Below, in pieces: positions 42,810 through 53,073 of a stretch of DNA of 64,000 nucleotides. Location of the stretch: contig NZ_CP045384.1 in assembly GCF_009363615.1 (NCBI RefSeq), positions 288,501 to 352,500 on the forward strand, written 5' to 3'. A program made the position numbers and the translations under genes. The notes under the pieces were generated by a model that saw only the letters and a program-made list of their open reading frames with translations, made no database searches and was not told where the DNA came from. This stretch comes from Ruegeria sp. THAF33. GTDB lineage: Bacteria; Pseudomonadota; Alphaproteobacteria; Rhodobacterales; Rhodobacteraceae. Numbering within the stretch: position 1 is the first letter of the stretch; the number at the start of each line of letters is the position of its first letter.

Positions 42810-44174
42810 ATGGTATCAGCAGCAGAACAAATGGCAGCCAACACAAGCTGGGCTGCTTTAGGCAAGGCCACCGATCTGCGCAACCGCATCCTGTTCACGC
42901 TGGGTTTGCTGATCGTCTATCGTCTGGGCACCTTTATTCCGGTGCCGGGGATTGACGGAGCAGCTTTGCGCGAATTCATGGAACAGGCGGGGCAGGGCAT
43001 CGGCGGCATGATTTCGATGTTCACCGGCGGGGCGCTGGGGCGGATGGGTATCTTTGCCCTCGGCATCATGCCTTACATCTCGGCCTCGATCATCGTTCAG
43101 CTTCTGACATCCATGGTTCCCGCGCTCGAACAGCTCAAGAAAGAGGGCGAGCAGGGGCGCAAGAAGATCAACCAGTATACCCGGTTCGGCACCGTGGCTC
43201 TGGCCACCGTTCAGGCTTATGGTCTGGCCGTTTCGCTGGAATCGGGCGATCTTGCGACTGATCCGGGGCTCTATTTCCGCATGTCGACCATGATAACGCT
43301 GGTTGGCGGTACCATGTTCCTGATGTGGCTGGGTGAGCAGATCACTGCACGCGGGATCGGCAACGGTATCTCTTTGATCATCTTCGTCGGCATCATTGCC
43401 GAGGTTCCGGCTGCTCTGGCGCAGTTCTTTGCAAGCGGCCGCAGCGGTGCGATCAGCCCTGCCGTGATCGTCGGCGTGATCGTTATGGTCATCGCGGTCA
43501 TCACCTTTGTGGTGTTCATGGAGCGCGCCCTGCGCAAGATCCACATTCAGTATCCGCGCCGCCAGGCCGGTATGAAAGTCTACGAAGGCGGCTCAAGCCA
43601 CTTGCCGGTCAAGGTCAACCCTGCGGGTGTTATTCCGGCGATCTTCGCCAGCTCGCTGCTGCTGCTGCCGGTCACGATCTCGACCTTCTCGTCCGGTGCT
43701 GCCAACGGGCCGGTCATGTCGTGGCTGCTGGCCAATTTCGGCCCCGGACAGCCGCTTTACCTTCTGTTCTTTGCCTCGATGATCGTGTTCTTCGCCTATT
43801 TCTATACGTTCAACGTGTCGTTCAAACCGGACGATGTGGCGGACAACCTGAAAAAGCAGAACGGTTTTGTGCCCGGCATCCGGCCCGGCAAGAAAACCGC
43901 CGAGTATCTGGAATACGTGGTCAACCGCGTGCTGGTTCTGGGTTCGGCCTATCTGGCGGCGGTCTGTCTGCTGCCCGAAATTCTGCGGGGCCAGTTTGCC
44001 ATTCCGTTCTATTTCGGTGGCACCTCGGTTCTGATTATCGTCTCTGTGACCATGGACACGATCCAGCAGGTCCAGAGCCACCTGTTGGCGCATCAATACG
44101 AAGGGCTTATCGAAAAGTCCCAGCTGCGCGGCAAAGGCAAGAAACGCGGCAGAAAGGGAGCTGCTCGCCGATGA
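42810..44174 (+). CDS. secY: Preprotein translocase subunit SecY
   Basis: SecY forms the inner-membrane protein-conducting channel with SecE and SecG. The 454-residue protein shows about ten membrane helices. Motifs include [12 protein letters not shown] before the plug region ([11 protein letters not shown]), [41 protein letters not shown] in the cytoplasmic C4 loop, and [23 protein letters not shown] in C5. I chose the ATG at 42810; an in-frame TTG at 42789 lies in the hairpin. Its stop overlaps adk. Confidence 0.98.
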   Translation: MVSAAEQMAANTSWAALGKATDLRNRILFTLGLLIVYRLGTFIPVPGIDGAALREFMEQAGQGIGGMISMFTGGALGRMGIFALGIMPYISASIIVQLLTSMVPALEQLKKEGEQGRKKINQYTRFGTVALATVQAYGLAVSLESGDLATDPGLYFRMSTMITLVGGTMFLMWLGEQITARGIGNGISLIIFVGIIAEVPAALAQFFASGRSGAISPAVIVGVIVMVIAVITFVVFMERALRKIHIQYPRRQAGMKVYEGGSSHLPVKVNPAGVIPAIFASSLLLLPVTISTFSSGAANGPVMSWLLANFGPGQPLYLLFFASMIVFFAYFYTFNVSFKPDDVADNLKKQNGFVPGIRPGKKTAEYLEYVVNRVLVLGSAYLAAVCLLPEILRGQFAIPFYFGGTSVLIIVSVTMDTIQQVQSHLLAHQYEGLIEKSQLRGKGKKRGRKGAARR

Positions 44175-44815
44175 ACATCATTCTTCTGGGCCCCCCGGGG
44201 GCAGGCAAGGGAACGCAGGCGCGTCACCTGGTAGAGACCCGCGGGATGGTGCAGCTCAGCACCGGGGATATGCTGCGCGAGGCCAAGACCAGCGGAACCG
44301 AAATGGGCCAGAAGGTTGCCGCGATCATGGACGCGGGCAAGCTGGTCACCGATGAGATCGTGATCGGCCTGATTGAGGAAAAACTGACCACCGAAAAAGG
44401 CGCCGGTTTCATCTTTGACGGCTTCCCCCGCACTTTGGCACAGGCCGACGCGCTGTCGGCTCTGCTGACCAAGCTGGGCCAGTCCCTGCATACCGTGATC
44501 GAGATGCGCGTGGATGACGATGCTCTGGTGGAGCGGATTACCGCGCGGTCAACCTGCGGCGGATGTGGTGAGGTCTATAACGACAAGACCAAGCCGATCC
44601 CGGCTGACGGCAAATGCACCAATTGCGGCAAGGAAAATGACTTCGTTCGTCGCGCCGACGATAACGAAGACAGTCTGCGCACGCGGTTGATGGAATACTA
44701 CAAGAAGACCTCACCGCTGATTGGCTATTACTACGCCAAGGGCGATCTGCGCCCCGTGAACGGGCTGGCGGACATCAAGGAAGTCACAGCGTCGATCGAG
44801 GCCATTCTCGGCTGA
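44171..44815 (+). CDS. adk: Adenylate kinase, zinc-lid type
   Basis: Adk interconverts AMP + ATP and 2 ADP. The 214-residue protein has the P-loop [16 protein letters not shown]-binding [23 protein letters not shown] and the long LID. The LID carries four cysteines in two CxxC pairs (CGGC and CTNC), so it should bind zinc, unlike the E. coli enzyme. It overlaps secY by 4 bp (ATGA); the secY-adk pairing is common. Confidence 0.98.
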   Translation: MNIILLGPPGAGKGTQARHLVETRGMVQLSTGDMLREAKTSGTEMGQKVAAIMDAGKLVTDEIVIGLIEEKLTTEKGAGFIFDGFPRTLAQADALSALLTKLGQSLHTVIEMRVDDDALVERITARSTCGGCGEVYNDKTKPIPADGKCTNCGKENDFVRRADDNEDSLRTRLMEYYKKTSPLIGYYYAKGDLRPVNGLADIKEVTASIEAILG

Positions 44816-44820
44816 TTTCA

Positions 44821-44854
44821 ATATGGGCTTGACGGCACCGCCAAAAGCCCATAT
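44821..44854. promoter_or_regulatory. 10-bp palindrome between adk and rpsM with an embedded promoter-like element
   Basis: ATATGGGCTT (44821-44830) and AAGCCCATAT (44845-44854) are exact complements around a 14-nt loop, 6 bp after adk. No T-run follows. Within it TTGACG (44829-44834) and TATCGA (44852-44857) are 17 bp apart, so a promoter for the rpsM genes could overlap the hairpin. Confidence 0.4.
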
Positions 44855-45015
44855 CGACCCCCATCCCTAAAGGGAATCAAGACCGCGTGCGGGATTCGTC
44901 CCAACCGCCCCGACCACCTCGATTAATGCTGAACCCTCTGGCCACACTGCCACGGTAAAGCGTTGTGAAAAAAGGTTCTGGAGTTACGGAACCGCAACGA
45001 AAAGGAAAGTGACAC

Positions 45016-45384
45016 GTGGCACGTATTGCCGGCGTAAACATCCCGACTGCAAAGCGGGTACCTATCGCCCTCACATATATCACCGGTATCGGAAACACCT
45101 CGGCCAAAGCGATCTGCGAAGCCGTGGGCATTGAAGCGCACCGTCGCGTCAACGAACTGTCCGACGCCGAAGTTCTGGCCATCCGCGAGCACATCGACGC
45201 AAATTTCACCGTTGAAGGTGACCTGCGTCGTGAAGTTCAGATGAACGTCAAGCGCTTGATGGACCTGGGCTGCTATCGCGGTCTGCGTCACCGCCGCAAC
45301 CTGCCGGTTCGCGGTCAGCGTACCCACACCAACGCTCGTACCCGCAAAGGCCCCGCAAAGGCCATCGCTGGTAAGAAGAAATAA
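45016..45384 (+). CDS. rpsM: 30S ribosomal protein S13
   Basis: S13 lies in the 30S head and contacts tRNA and the 50S subunit. The 122-residue protein starts [22 protein letters not shown], has a helix-two-turns-helix region ([16 protein letters not shown]) and ends with the basic tail [24 protein letters not shown]. The start is GTG at 45016, preceded by AAAGGAAA; no ATG is available. It opens the alpha-type part (rpsM-rpsK-rpoA-rplQ) after a 200-bp gap from adk. Confidence 0.98.
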   Translation: MARIAGVNIPTAKRVPIALTYITGIGNTSAKAICEAVGIEAHRRVNELSDAEVLAIREHIDANFTVEGDLRREVQMNVKRLMDLGCYRGLRHRRNLPVRGQRTHTNARTRKGPAKAIAGKKK

Positions 45385-45399
45385 GGGAGGGTCTGACCG

Positions 45400-45789
45400 A
45401 TGGCACGTGACAAGACTCGCGTTAAGCGCAAAGAGCGTAAGAACATCGCATCGGGCGTTGCCCATGTGAATTCGACCTTCAACAACACCAAGATCCTGAT
45501 CTCGGACGTACAGGGCAACGCCATCTCGTGGTCGTCTGCCGGTACCATGGGCTTCAAGGGATCGCGGAAATCGACCCCCTACGCCGCTCAGATGGCTGCC
45601 GAAGACGCAGGCAAGAAGGCGCAGGAACATGGCGTCAAGACGCTGGAAGTCGAAGTTCAGGGCCCCGGTTCGGGCCGTGAATCGGCACTGCGCGCGCTGG
45701 CTGCCGTGGGCTTCAACATCACGTCGATCCGCGACGTGACACCGATTGCTCACAACGGCTGCCGCCCGCCGAAACGTCGTCGCGTCTAA
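45400..45789 (+). CDS. rpsK: 30S ribosomal protein S11
   Basis: S11 forms part of the 30S platform near the E site. The 129-residue protein shows the family core [63 protein letters not shown], and the C-terminal [18 protein letters not shown], each in its usual place. It follows rpsM by 15 bp and precedes rpoA by 114 bp. Confidence 0.98.
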   Translation: MARDKTRVKRKERKNIASGVAHVNSTFNNTKILISDVQGNAISWSSAGTMGFKGSRKSTPYAAQMAAEDAGKKAQEHGVKTLEVEVQGPGSGRESALRALAAVGFNITSIRDVTPIAHNGCRPPKRRRV

Positions 45790-45903
45790 GCGATTTTGAA
45801 TTGAGCTGGGGCTGTGTTTCTGCACGGCCCCAGCACGTCATTTTGAACCTCGGGCGTCTGCACCTTGTTGGTCATGGGGCGCGGACAGGAATGGAGGGAT
45901 TAC

Positions 45904-46920
45904 ATGATCCACAAGAATTGGGCAGAATTGATCAAGCCGACCCAGCTGGAAGCCAAGCCGGGCAATGATCCTGCACGTCAGGCCACCCTGGTTGCCGAAC
46001 CGCTGGAGCGTGGCTTTGGTCTGACCCTGGGCAACGCCCTGCGCCGCGTCCTGATGAGCTCGCTGCAAGGTGCGGCCATCACCAGCGTCCAGATCGACAA
46101 CGTCCTGCACGAGTTTTCGAGCGTGGCAGGCGTTCGTGAAGACGTCACCGACATCATCCTGAACCTCAAGCAGGTTGCCCTGCGCATGGAAGTCGAAGGC
46201 CCCAAGCGCCTGTCGATCAATGCCAAAGGCCCCGCGGTCGTCACTGCGGGTGACATCAGCGAAAGCGCCGGCATCGAGGTTCTGAACCGCGATCACGTCA
46301 TCTGCCACCTCGACGATGGCGCTGACCTGTTCATGGAGCTGACCGTCAACACCGGCAAGGGCTATGTCTCGGCCGAGAAGAACAAGCCCGAAGACGCACC
46401 CATCGGCCTGATCCCGATTGATGCGATCTATTCGCCGGTCAAAAAGGTCGCTTATGACGTTCAGCCGACCCGTGAAGGTCAGGTTCTGGACTATGACAAA
46501 CTGACCCTGAAGATCGAAACCGATGGTTCGATCACGCCGGAAGACGCACTGGCCTTTGCCGCTCGTATCCTTCAGGATCAGCTGTCGATCTTCGTCAACT
46601 TCGACGAGCCGGAATCGGCAAGCCGTCAAGACGAGGACGATGGTCTGGAGTTCAACCCGCTGCTGCTGAAGAAGGTGGACGAGCTGGAACTGTCGGTCCG
46701 TTCGGCAAACTGCCTAAAGAACGACAACATCGTCTATATCGGCGACCTGATCCAAAAGACCGAAGCCGAGATGCTGCGCACCCCGAACTTCGGCCGCAAG
46801 TCGCTGAACGAGATCAAGGAAGTGCTGTCCGGCATGGGCCTGCACCTGGGCATGGATGTCGAGGATTGGCCGCCGGACAACATCGAAGATTTGGCCAAGA
46901 AATTCGAAGACGCGTTCTAA
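45904..46920 (+). CDS. rpoA: RNA polymerase alpha subunit
   Basis: RpoA dimerises to start polymerase assembly and contacts UP elements and activators through its C-terminal domain. The 338 residues comprise the N-terminal domain ([44 protein letters not shown] segment), a linker rich in Glu and Asp ([12 protein letters not shown]), and the alpha-CTD ([48 protein letters not shown] in two halves). I chose the ATG at 45904 after GGAGGGA. Confidence 0.98.
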   Translation: MIHKNWAELIKPTQLEAKPGNDPARQATLVAEPLERGFGLTLGNALRRVLMSSLQGAAITSVQIDNVLHEFSSVAGVREDVTDIILNLKQVALRMEVEGPKRLSINAKGPAVVTAGDISESAGIEVLNRDHVICHLDDGADLFMELTVNTGKGYVSAEKNKPEDAPIGLIPIDAIYSPVKKVAYDVQPTREGQVLDYDKLTLKIETDGSITPEDALAFAARILQDQLSIFVNFDEPESASRQDEDDGLEFNPLLLKKVDELELSVRSANCLKNDNIVYIGDLIQKTEAEMLRTPNFGRKSLNEIKEVLSGMGLHLGMDVEDWPPDNIEDLAKKFEDAF

Positions 46921-47050
46921 GCGCGTCTTCCCCAATGCCCGGCCCAAAGTGGGAATATCCGGGGACCATATGGGCATTCCCGCCCCAAGGAGAGCCGGTG
47001 ACACGCATCGCCGGCCAGACAAAGCAAAACGCAAAAGAAGGAACTAGAAA

Positions 47051-47473
47051 ATGCGTCACGCACGTGGTTATCGCCGCCTGAACCGTACTCATGAGCACCG
47101 CAAGGCGCTGTTTGCGAACATGGCTGGCTCGCTCATCGAGCATGAGCAAATCAAAACAACTCTGCCCAAGGCAAAAGAACTGCGCCCGATCGTTGAAAAA
47201 CTGATCACTCTGGGCAAGCGCGGCGACCTGCACGCCCGCCGTCAGGCCGCAGCACAGCTGAAGGAAGACAAAGACGTCGCCAAGCTGTTCGAAGTTCTGG
47301 GCCCCCGCTACGCCGAGCGTCAGGGCGGTTATGTCCGCATTCTGAAAGCTGGCTTCCGCTATGGCGATATGGCCCCGATGGCGATCATCGAATTCGTTGA
47401 TCGTGATCTGGACGCCAAAGGTGCGGCTGACAAAGCCCGCGTTGCCGCCGAAGAGGCAGCAGACGAAGAATAA
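47051..47473 (+). CDS. rplQ: 50S ribosomal protein L17
   Basis: The 140-residue L17 begins [37 protein letters not shown] and has the conserved [50 protein letters not shown] is seen near the end. An acidic-alanine C-terminal tail ([16 protein letters not shown]) extends beyond the E. coli length. It closes the operon; a strong terminator follows 23 bp later. Confidence 0.97.
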   Translation: MRHARGYRRLNRTHEHRKALFANMAGSLIEHEQIKTTLPKAKELRPIVEKLITLGKRGDLHARRQAAAQLKEDKDVAKLFEVLGPRYAERQGGYVRILKAGFRYGDMAPMAIIEFVDRDLDAKGAADKARVAAEEAADEE

Positions 47474-47496
47474 GATCTGACCCAAGGTCACGGTCG

Positions 47497-47530
47497 AACC
47501 TCCGTTCGGGAAACCGGACGGAGGTTTTTT
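47497..47530 (+). terminator. Intrinsic terminator of the ribosomal operon
   Basis: AACCTCCGT (47497-47505) pairs perfectly with ACGGAGGTT (47518-47526), the stem continues inward with CGG/CCG, and the right arm runs into TTTTTT. Confidence 0.93.
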
Positions 47531-47576
47531 CGTTATGGCATGTCCGACATGTTGCGGGGCATACCCGACCGCCGAC

Positions 47577-47605
47577 TTGCAATTCAGATTTTGTGTCAGC
47601 ATATC
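47577..47605 (+). promoter_or_regulatory. Candidate promoter of the DegP-like protease gene
   Basis: TTGCAA and CATATC are spaced 17 bp apart, 28 bp upstream of the ATG. A 13-bp palindrome CATGTC-C-GACATG (47539-47551) lies just upstream and may be an operator. Confidence 0.38.
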
Positions 47606-47633
47606 TGGGCCAATCGCAAAAAACGGAGCCACC

Positions 47634-49019
47634 ATGATCCGCGTAATGCTGACCCTTGTTGCCTTGACCTGCGCGACGCAAGGAATGGCCGAAACGAAAG
47701 TTCCGCAGTCACAGGCCGAGATTTCGTTGGGATTTGCCCCGGTCGTGAAACAGGCATCGCCGGCGGTTGTGAACATCTATGCCAAGATCGTCCGGCAGGG
47801 CCGGGCTAGCCCGTTTTTCTCGGACCCGTTCTTTCAGGATTTCTTTGGCCGGGGATTTGGCGAACCCCGTCAGCGTGTTCAAAACTCGCTGGGTTCCGGG
47901 GTTATTCTGTCTGACGATGGGTATGTTGTTTCCAACTATCACGTGGTTGGCTCTGCGACCGAGATCCGGGTTGTCACCACGGATCGGCGCGAGTTTTCGG
48001 CCGAGGTTGTGCTGGGCCATGAGGAAAGCGATATCGCGATCCTGCGGCTGAAAGAGGCCGAAGACCTGCCCTACCTGACCCTTCGCGATTCCGATCAGGT
48101 CGAGGTTGGAGAGCTGGCCCTGGCCATCGGAAACCCGTTCGGGGTCGGGCAGACGGTATCGTCCGGCATCATCTCGGGGCTGGCGCGCACGGGCACGGCA
48201 ACCGGGAATGGTCGCGGGTATTTCATCCAGACGGATGCGGCAATCAATCCGGGCAACTCCGGCGGGGCGCTGATCGATGTGAATGGCCAACTGATCGGGA
48301 TCAATACCTCGATTCTGACCCGATCGGGTGGGTCAAACGGAATAGGCTTTGCCATCCCCGCCAATCTGGTGGCGCAATTCCTCAAGCAGGCGCAGCAGGG
48401 AAACGAAACCTTCGTCAGCCCGTGGGCGGGAATGTCGGGTCAACACATGAGCGCGGATATCGCGGAATCCCTTGGTCTGGCCATCCCGTTGGGCGTTGTG
48501 ATCTCTGATCTGCATGAGCTCAGTCCTTTGCGCGACGCAGGGTTCAGAGTGGGAGACGTGGTAACCCATGTGGACGGGGATGAGGTCAATTCGCCCGCCG
48601 AGATGAAGTTTCGGATGTCGGTCGCCGGAGTGGGCGGAACCTCGGTTCTGACCCGTCTGCGCGGCGACCAAAGTGAAGATGTCGAGGTGGCGCTTATCAA
48701 AGCCCCCGATGTTCCGGCCGCCGAAGAAACGACGTTGAATGACAGAACCGTTCTTCCGGGGTTGGTGGTGTCCCGGGTCAATCCCGCGGTGATCACCAGG
48801 ATGGGATTGTCGCTGTCGCTGACCGGTGTCGTCGTGGTGGATCCCGGCCCGTATGGCGGAAGGGCGGGTTTGCGAACCGGTGATATTCTTGAAAGCATCA
48901 ATGCCGATGAGATCCAGCGCCCTCGGGACGTTGAGACCGCGCTGACCGATCCGGGCCGTTACGTGCAGATAGGTCTGGTGCGCGGGGGGCGGTCCGTCTC
49001 TTTGCGGTTCCGGTTGTGA
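47634..49019 (+). CDS. DegP/DegQ-type periplasmic serine protease
   Basis: The 461-residue protein has a signal peptide (MIRVMLTLVALTCATQGMA) and a trypsin-like domain with the complete catalytic triad: His in VSNYHVVGSA, Asp in HEESDIAIL, Ser in NPGNSGGALIDVNG. Two PDZ domains follow (LGVVISDLHELSPLRDAGFRVGDVV; TGVVVVDPGPYGGRAGLRTGDIL), as in HtrA/Do proteins that degrade or refold misfolded envelope proteins. A Phe/Gly-rich loop (FFSDPFFQDFFGRGFG) is the LA-loop region. I chose the ATG at 47634, after CGGAG. rarA begins 3 bp after its stop. Confidence 0.94.
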   Translation: MIRVMLTLVALTCATQGMAETKVPQSQAEISLGFAPVVKQASPAVVNIYAKIVRQGRASPFFSDPFFQDFFGRGFGEPRQRVQNSLGSGVILSDDGYVVSNYHVVGSATEIRVVTTDRREFSAEVVLGHEESDIAILRLKEAEDLPYLTLRDSDQVEVGELALAIGNPFGVGQTVSSGIISGLARTGTATGNGRGYFIQTDAAINPGNSGGALIDVNGQLIGINTSILTRSGGSNGIGFAIPANLVAQFLKQAQQGNETFVSPWAGMSGQHMSADIAESLGLAIPLGVVISDLHELSPLRDAGFRVGDVVTHVDGDEVNSPAEMKFRMSVAGVGGTSVLTRLRGDQSEDVEVALIKAPDVPAAEETTLNDRTVLPGLVVSRVNPAVITRMGLSLSLTGVVVVDPGPYGGRAGLRTGDILESINADEIQRPRDVETALTDPGRYVQIGLVRGGRSVSLRFRL

Positions 49020-49022
49020 CCT

Positions 49023-50333
49023 GTGAGTGATCTGTTCGATACCGGGGCGGCAGAACCTGCCGCTTCTCCTCACCGGCCTCTGGCTGACCGGTTGCGGCCT
49101 CGATCCCTGGCCGAGGTGATCGGGCAGGAGCAGGTGCTGGGCCCCGAGGCCCCTCTGGGTGTCATGCTGGCGGCAGGCAGTCTGTCCAGCCTGATCTTCT
49201 GGGGCCCTCCCGGAGTTGGAAAGACCACGATTGCACGGCTGTTGGCACAGGAAACCGATCTGCATTTCGTTCAGATCAGTGCGATCTTTACCGGTGTGCC
49301 GGATCTGAAGAAAGTCTTCGAGGCCGCGAAGATACGCCGCCAGAACGGACAGGGCACCTTGTTGTTCGTGGACGAGATTCACCGCTTCAACAAGGCTCAG
49401 CAAGATGGGTTTCTGCCCCATATGGAAGACGGGACCATCCTGTTGGTCGGCGCAACCACCGAGAACCCGTCATTCGAACTGAATGCCGCAGTGCTCAGCC
49501 GGTCGCAGGTGCTGGTGCTGGAACGGTTGAGCCTTGCCGATCTGGAGCGTCTGACCCAGCGGGCCGAGAAAGAGCTGGGCCACGCGTTGCCATTGACGCC
49601 TGCCGCCCGCGATGCGTTGCAAGAGATGGCCGATGGCGACGGTCGGGCTTTGCTGAACCTGATCGAACAGGTTTCGGCGTGGAAAGTGGACGCGCCGCTG
49701 GACCCCGACGCGCTGTCAACGCGTTTGATGCGGCGGGCTGCAAAATACGACAAATCCGGAGATGAACATTACAACCTGATCTCGGCCCTGCACAAATCGG
49801 TGCGCGGATCTGACCCCGATGCGGCCTTGTATTGGTTTGCGCGCATGCTAACCGGGGGCGAAGATCCGCGGTATCTTGCGCGCAGGATCACACGCATGGC
49901 GGTCGAGGACATAGGCCTGGCCGATCCGCAGGCGCAGGCCATTTGTTTGCAATCGTGGGAAACCTACGAACGTCTGGGTTCACCCGAGGGCGAGTTGGCG
50001 CTTGCTCAGGCGCTGGTCTATCTTGCCCTGGCGCCAAAATCCAACGGCGCCTATGTCGGCTACAAGGCGGCAATGCGGCTGGCCAAGCAATCCGGCAGCG
50101 AGCCACCGCCCAAGCATATCCTGAACGCGCCGACCTCTTTGATGAAGGGTCAGGGTTACGGCGCGGGCTATGCCTATGACCATGATGCCGAGGACGGGTT
50201 TTCCGGTCAGAACTACTTCCCCGAGACGATGAAACGCCCGGTTTTGTATCAGCCGGTCGAGCGCGGTTTCGAGCGTGAGCTAAAGAAACGCCTCGATTAT
50301 TTTGCCAAGCTGCGGACACAGCGGAACAGCTAG
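49023..50333 (+). CDS. rarA: Replication-associated recombination protein A (MgsA/RarA)
   Basis: RarA is an AAA+ clamp-loader-like ATPase acting at stalled replication forks. The 436-residue protein has PLADRLRPRSLAEVIGQEQVLG at the N-terminus, Walker A FWGPPGVGKTTIARLL, Walker B TLLFVDEIHRFNKAQQD, sensor 1 LLVGATTENPSFELN, and the C-terminal tetramerisation region. The start is GTG at 49023 (encoding MSDLFD), 3 bp after the protease gene, so the two share a transcript. Confidence 0.95.
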   Translation: MSDLFDTGAAEPAASPHRPLADRLRPRSLAEVIGQEQVLGPEAPLGVMLAAGSLSSLIFWGPPGVGKTTIARLLAQETDLHFVQISAIFTGVPDLKKVFEAAKIRRQNGQGTLLFVDEIHRFNKAQQDGFLPHMEDGTILLVGATTENPSFELNAAVLSRSQVLVLERLSLADLERLTQRAEKELGHALPLTPAARDALQEMADGDGRALLNLIEQVSAWKVDAPLDPDALSTRLMRRAAKYDKSGDEHYNLISALHKSVRGSDPDAALYWFARMLTGGEDPRYLARRITRMAVEDIGLADPQAQAICLQSWETYERLGSPEGELALAQALVYLALAPKSNGAYVGYKAAMRLAKQSGSEPPPKHILNAPTSLMKGQGYGAGYAYDHDAEDGFSGQNYFPETMKRPVLYQPVERGFERELKKRLDYFAKLRTQRNS

Positions 50334-50431
50334 TAACGCAGGGTCAGTCGTGGAGGTTCCGCTGCGTCACAAGCGACAGGATTGAAATTGAACGCTTCCC
50401 TTGGGTCAAAGCTTGCAGGGGAGGACTTGAT

Positions 50432-51238
50432 ATGCCGGTTTCAATCGAAAAATCCGAAGATGTCTGGACCGTCATTCATGACAGGCCGGATGCGCGGAAC
50501 GCCGTTGATACGAAACATGCCGAGGCTCTGGTTGAGGCATTTCTGAGTTTCGAGGCCAGTTCGGCCAAGGCTGCGGTATTCTGGGGCAAAGGTGGCAATT
50601 TCTGTGCAGGGTGGGATCTGAAACTTGCCGCATCGCTGGCCGATCCCGAACGGCGCGAGGCGTATTTCGACAAACATGGCTTTCCCATCGGTTCGGCCCC
50701 GTCAACGCTGGGGCCCATGGGGCCGTCGCGGCTGGAGCTTTCGAAACCTGTCATCGGCGCGATAGAAGGCGCGGCAGTGGCCGGAGGAATGGAGCTTGCC
50801 TTGTGGTGCGATATCCGGGTCATGGCGGAAACGGCTTACTTGGGTGTGTTTTGCCGCCGCTGGGGGATTACCCTGATGGATGGTGGTTCGGTCAGGTTGC
50901 CGCGTCTGGTGGGGCAGGGCAAGGCGTTGGAGATTGCTCTGACCGGTCGCAAGGTCGAGGCGGAGGAGTGTTACAGGATTGGGCTGGCGGAAAAGGTCGT
51001 TCCGCATGGCGCAGCACGAAAGGCGGCTGAAGACATGGCACATGATATCGCCCGTTTCCCGCAAGAGGCCGTTCGGGCAGACCGCCGGTCGATCATCGAA
51101 ACCCGTGGAATGCCGGTTCGTGACGCGCTGAAGGTTGAATGGGCCAACGGGTTGGATGCCATTCGCCGCGAAGGAACCGCTGGTGCGGCCCGTTTTCGGG
51201 ATGGAGCGGGGCGGCACGGCGACTTCTCGAACATCTGA
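50432..51238 (+). CDS. Enoyl-CoA hydratase/isomerase family protein
   Basis: The 268-residue crotonase-fold protein has the N-terminal HDRPDARNAVDTKHAEAL, the oxyanion-hole loop FWGKGGNFCAGWDLKLAAS, KPVIGAIEGAAVAGGMELALWCDIRVMAE, and RRWGITLMDGGSVRLPRLVG. The usual second catalytic Glu position reads GITLMDG, an Asp/Glu-poor variant, so hydratase activity is not assured. The substrate is unknown. GGGGAGGA precedes the ATG. It lies 98 bp after rarA and 120 bp before the pseudouridine synthase. Confidence 0.87.
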   Translation: MPVSIEKSEDVWTVIHDRPDARNAVDTKHAEALVEAFLSFEASSAKAAVFWGKGGNFCAGWDLKLAASLADPERREAYFDKHGFPIGSAPSTLGPMGPSRLELSKPVIGAIEGAAVAGGMELALWCDIRVMAETAYLGVFCRRWGITLMDGGSVRLPRLVGQGKALEIALTGRKVEAEECYRIGLAEKVVPHGAARKAAEDMAHDIARFPQEAVRADRRSIIETRGMPVRDALKVEWANGLDAIRREGTAGAARFRDGAGRHGDFSNI

Positions 51239-51358
51239 GATCCAGAGCCTGATACCTTGACTCTTGCCGCGTTGCGCGCGACAGACGCCCATGATTTCTG
51301 GGACACGGATAAACACGCAATCCGGGCGGATCACCCGCGCGGAAAAAGGGGTAATGGC

Positions 51359-52402
51359 ATGAGTGGCGTGCAGATGATTACAGTCGCCGAAGGGGATGGG
51401 GACCAGCGCGTGGATCGCTGGCTGCGCCGCCTGTTTCCGCATGTCAGCCAGGGGCGCATTGAAAAGATGTGCCGCAAGGGAGAATTGCGTGTTGACGGTA
51501 GCCGTGCCAAGGCCTCGACCCGGTTGGAGGCAGGGCAGGTTGTTCGCGTGCCGCCTTTGCCGGACGCTGATCACAAACCGGCTGAGGTCAAGCATCACAT
51601 CTCGGATGCGGATGCCAAGATGATCCAGTCCTGCGTGATCTACCGCGACGATCACATTCTGGCGCTGAACAAGCCGCATGGTCTGCCGGTGCAGGGCGGC
51701 AGCGGGCAGACAAGGCATGTTGACAGCCTGTCCGAAGCGCTGCGGTTCGGCTATGACGAGAACCCTCGGCTGGTTCATAGATTGGACAAGGACACGTCAG
51801 GTGTTCTGCTGCTGGCACGCACGCGTGAGGCCGCCAAGGGTTTGACGGCCGCTTTCCGTCACCGTGATACGCGCAAGATCTACTGGGCGCTGGTTGCCGG
51901 TGTTCCAACGCCGTACCTGGGTGAGATCAAGACCGGCCTTGTCAAGGCGACCGGTCATGGCAAGCACGGCGAGGGTGAAAAGATGATCCCCGTGCACATG
52001 AACGAAATTGACAGCACTCCGGGCGCAAAACGCGCGCATACGCATTATGCAACCCTTTATCGCGTTGCCGGCCGCGCCGCCTGGGTCGCGATGGAGCCGA
52101 TCACCGGACGTACGCACCAATTGAGGGCGCATATGGCCGCAATCGGACATCCGATTATCGGCGACGGAAAATACGGTGGTTCGGGGCAGGAAAACCTTGG
52201 CGACGGATGGGGTGCGCAACTGGGTGGGATCATCAGCAAAAAGCTGCATCTGCACGCACGGCGGCTATCCTTCCTGCATCCGGTGACGCGGAAACCAGTG
52301 ACCGTGACGGCGCCCTTGCCCGAGCATATGAAGCACAGCTGGGACACGTTCGGATGGAGCGAGGATCTAGCGGCCGACGACCCGTTTGAGGCGCTGCAAT
52401 GA
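51359..52402 (+). CDS. RluA/RluC-family 23S rRNA pseudouridine synthase
   Basis: The 347-residue protein has an N-terminal S4 RNA-binding domain (DQRVDRWLRRLFPHVSQGRIEKMCRKGELRVDG) and the RluA-family catalytic domain with the key Asp in PRLVHRLDKDTSGVLLLAR. GRTHQLRAHMAAIGHPIIGDGKYGG follows. S4-containing members are usually RluC or RluD; RluC (U955, U2504, U2580) seems likelier but is unproven. The ATG at 51359 gives the normal N-terminus; an upstream frame start at 51257 does not. It overlaps the HAD gene by 4 bp. Confidence 0.9.
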   Translation: MSGVQMITVAEGDGDQRVDRWLRRLFPHVSQGRIEKMCRKGELRVDGSRAKASTRLEAGQVVRVPPLPDADHKPAEVKHHISDADAKMIQSCVIYRDDHILALNKPHGLPVQGGSGQTRHVDSLSEALRFGYDENPRLVHRLDKDTSGVLLLARTREAAKGLTAAFRHRDTRKIYWALVAGVPTPYLGEIKTGLVKATGHGKHGEGEKMIPVHMNEIDSTPGAKRAHTHYATLYRVAGRAAWVAMEPITGRTHQLRAHMAAIGHPIIGDGKYGGSGQENLGDGWGAQLGGIISKKLHLHARRLSFLHPVTRKPVTVTAPLPEHMKHSWDTFGWSEDLAADDPFEALQ

Positions 52403-53070
52403 GCGCACCCTTGCGGCTGGTCCTGTTCGACGTCGACGGCACTCTGGTCGACAGTCAGGGCAGCATCGTTCATTCCATGACCGCCAGCTTTCAGGCCGCT
52501 TCCGTGCCGGTTCCGACGCGAAAGGCGATCCTGTCCATTGTCGGCTTGTCGCTGCCGCATGCCATCGCACGGTTGGTGCCGGAACAGCCTCTTTCGGTCC
52601 AGAACGATCTGGTCGACGGGTATAAAGTGGCCTATCACGCCCATCGTCTTGAATTGGGCGCGGCAAGTTCGCCGCTGTACCCCGGTGCGCGCGAGGCGAT
52701 TGAAACGTTGCATGCCGTGCCCGAAGTGCTTCTTGGCGTGGCAACCGGCAAGTCGCAGCGCGGGTTGGACGCATTGATCGAAGCCCACGGGCTGGAACCG
52801 TATTTCGTGACCCGGCAGGTCGCGGATCACCACCCGTCAAAGCCGCATCCGTCCATGGTGCAGACCGCATTGGCGGAAACCGGGGTCGATCCGGCCTGCG
52901 CAGTGATGATCGGCGACACGAGCTTTGACATGGATATGGCCGCGGCCGCCGGTGTTCGCGGTATCGGCGTCACCTGGGGCTATCACGACCGATCGGCTCT
53001 GACCGCAGCTTCTTGCATTATCGAAACCTTTGACCAGTTGCCCAATGCGCTGGCTGGGATGTGGAATTGA
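52399..53070 (+). CDS. HAD-family phosphatase, phosphoglycolate-phosphatase-like
   Basis: The 223-residue protein is a HAD hydrolase with motif I LVLFDVDGTLVDSQGS (nucleophile and acid-base Asp), a helical cap, motif II/III region (GVATGKSQRGLDALIEAHGL; HHPSKPHP) and motif IV MIGDTSFDMDMAAAAG. The closest type is Gph/PGPase, but the physiological substrate is unknown. It overlaps the pseudouridine synthase gene by 4 bp and the ATP12 gene follows after 3 bp, so all three are probably one operon. Confidence 0.87.
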   Translation: MSAPLRLVLFDVDGTLVDSQGSIVHSMTASFQAASVPVPTRKAILSIVGLSLPHAIARLVPEQPLSVQNDLVDGYKVAYHAHRLELGAASSPLYPGAREAIETLHAVPEVLLGVATGKSQRGLDALIEAHGLEPYFVTRQVADHHPSKPHPSMVQTALAETGVDPACAVMIGDTSFDMDMAAAAGVRGIGVTWGYHDRSALTAASCIIETFDQLPNALAGMWN

Positions 53071-53073
53071 AAG

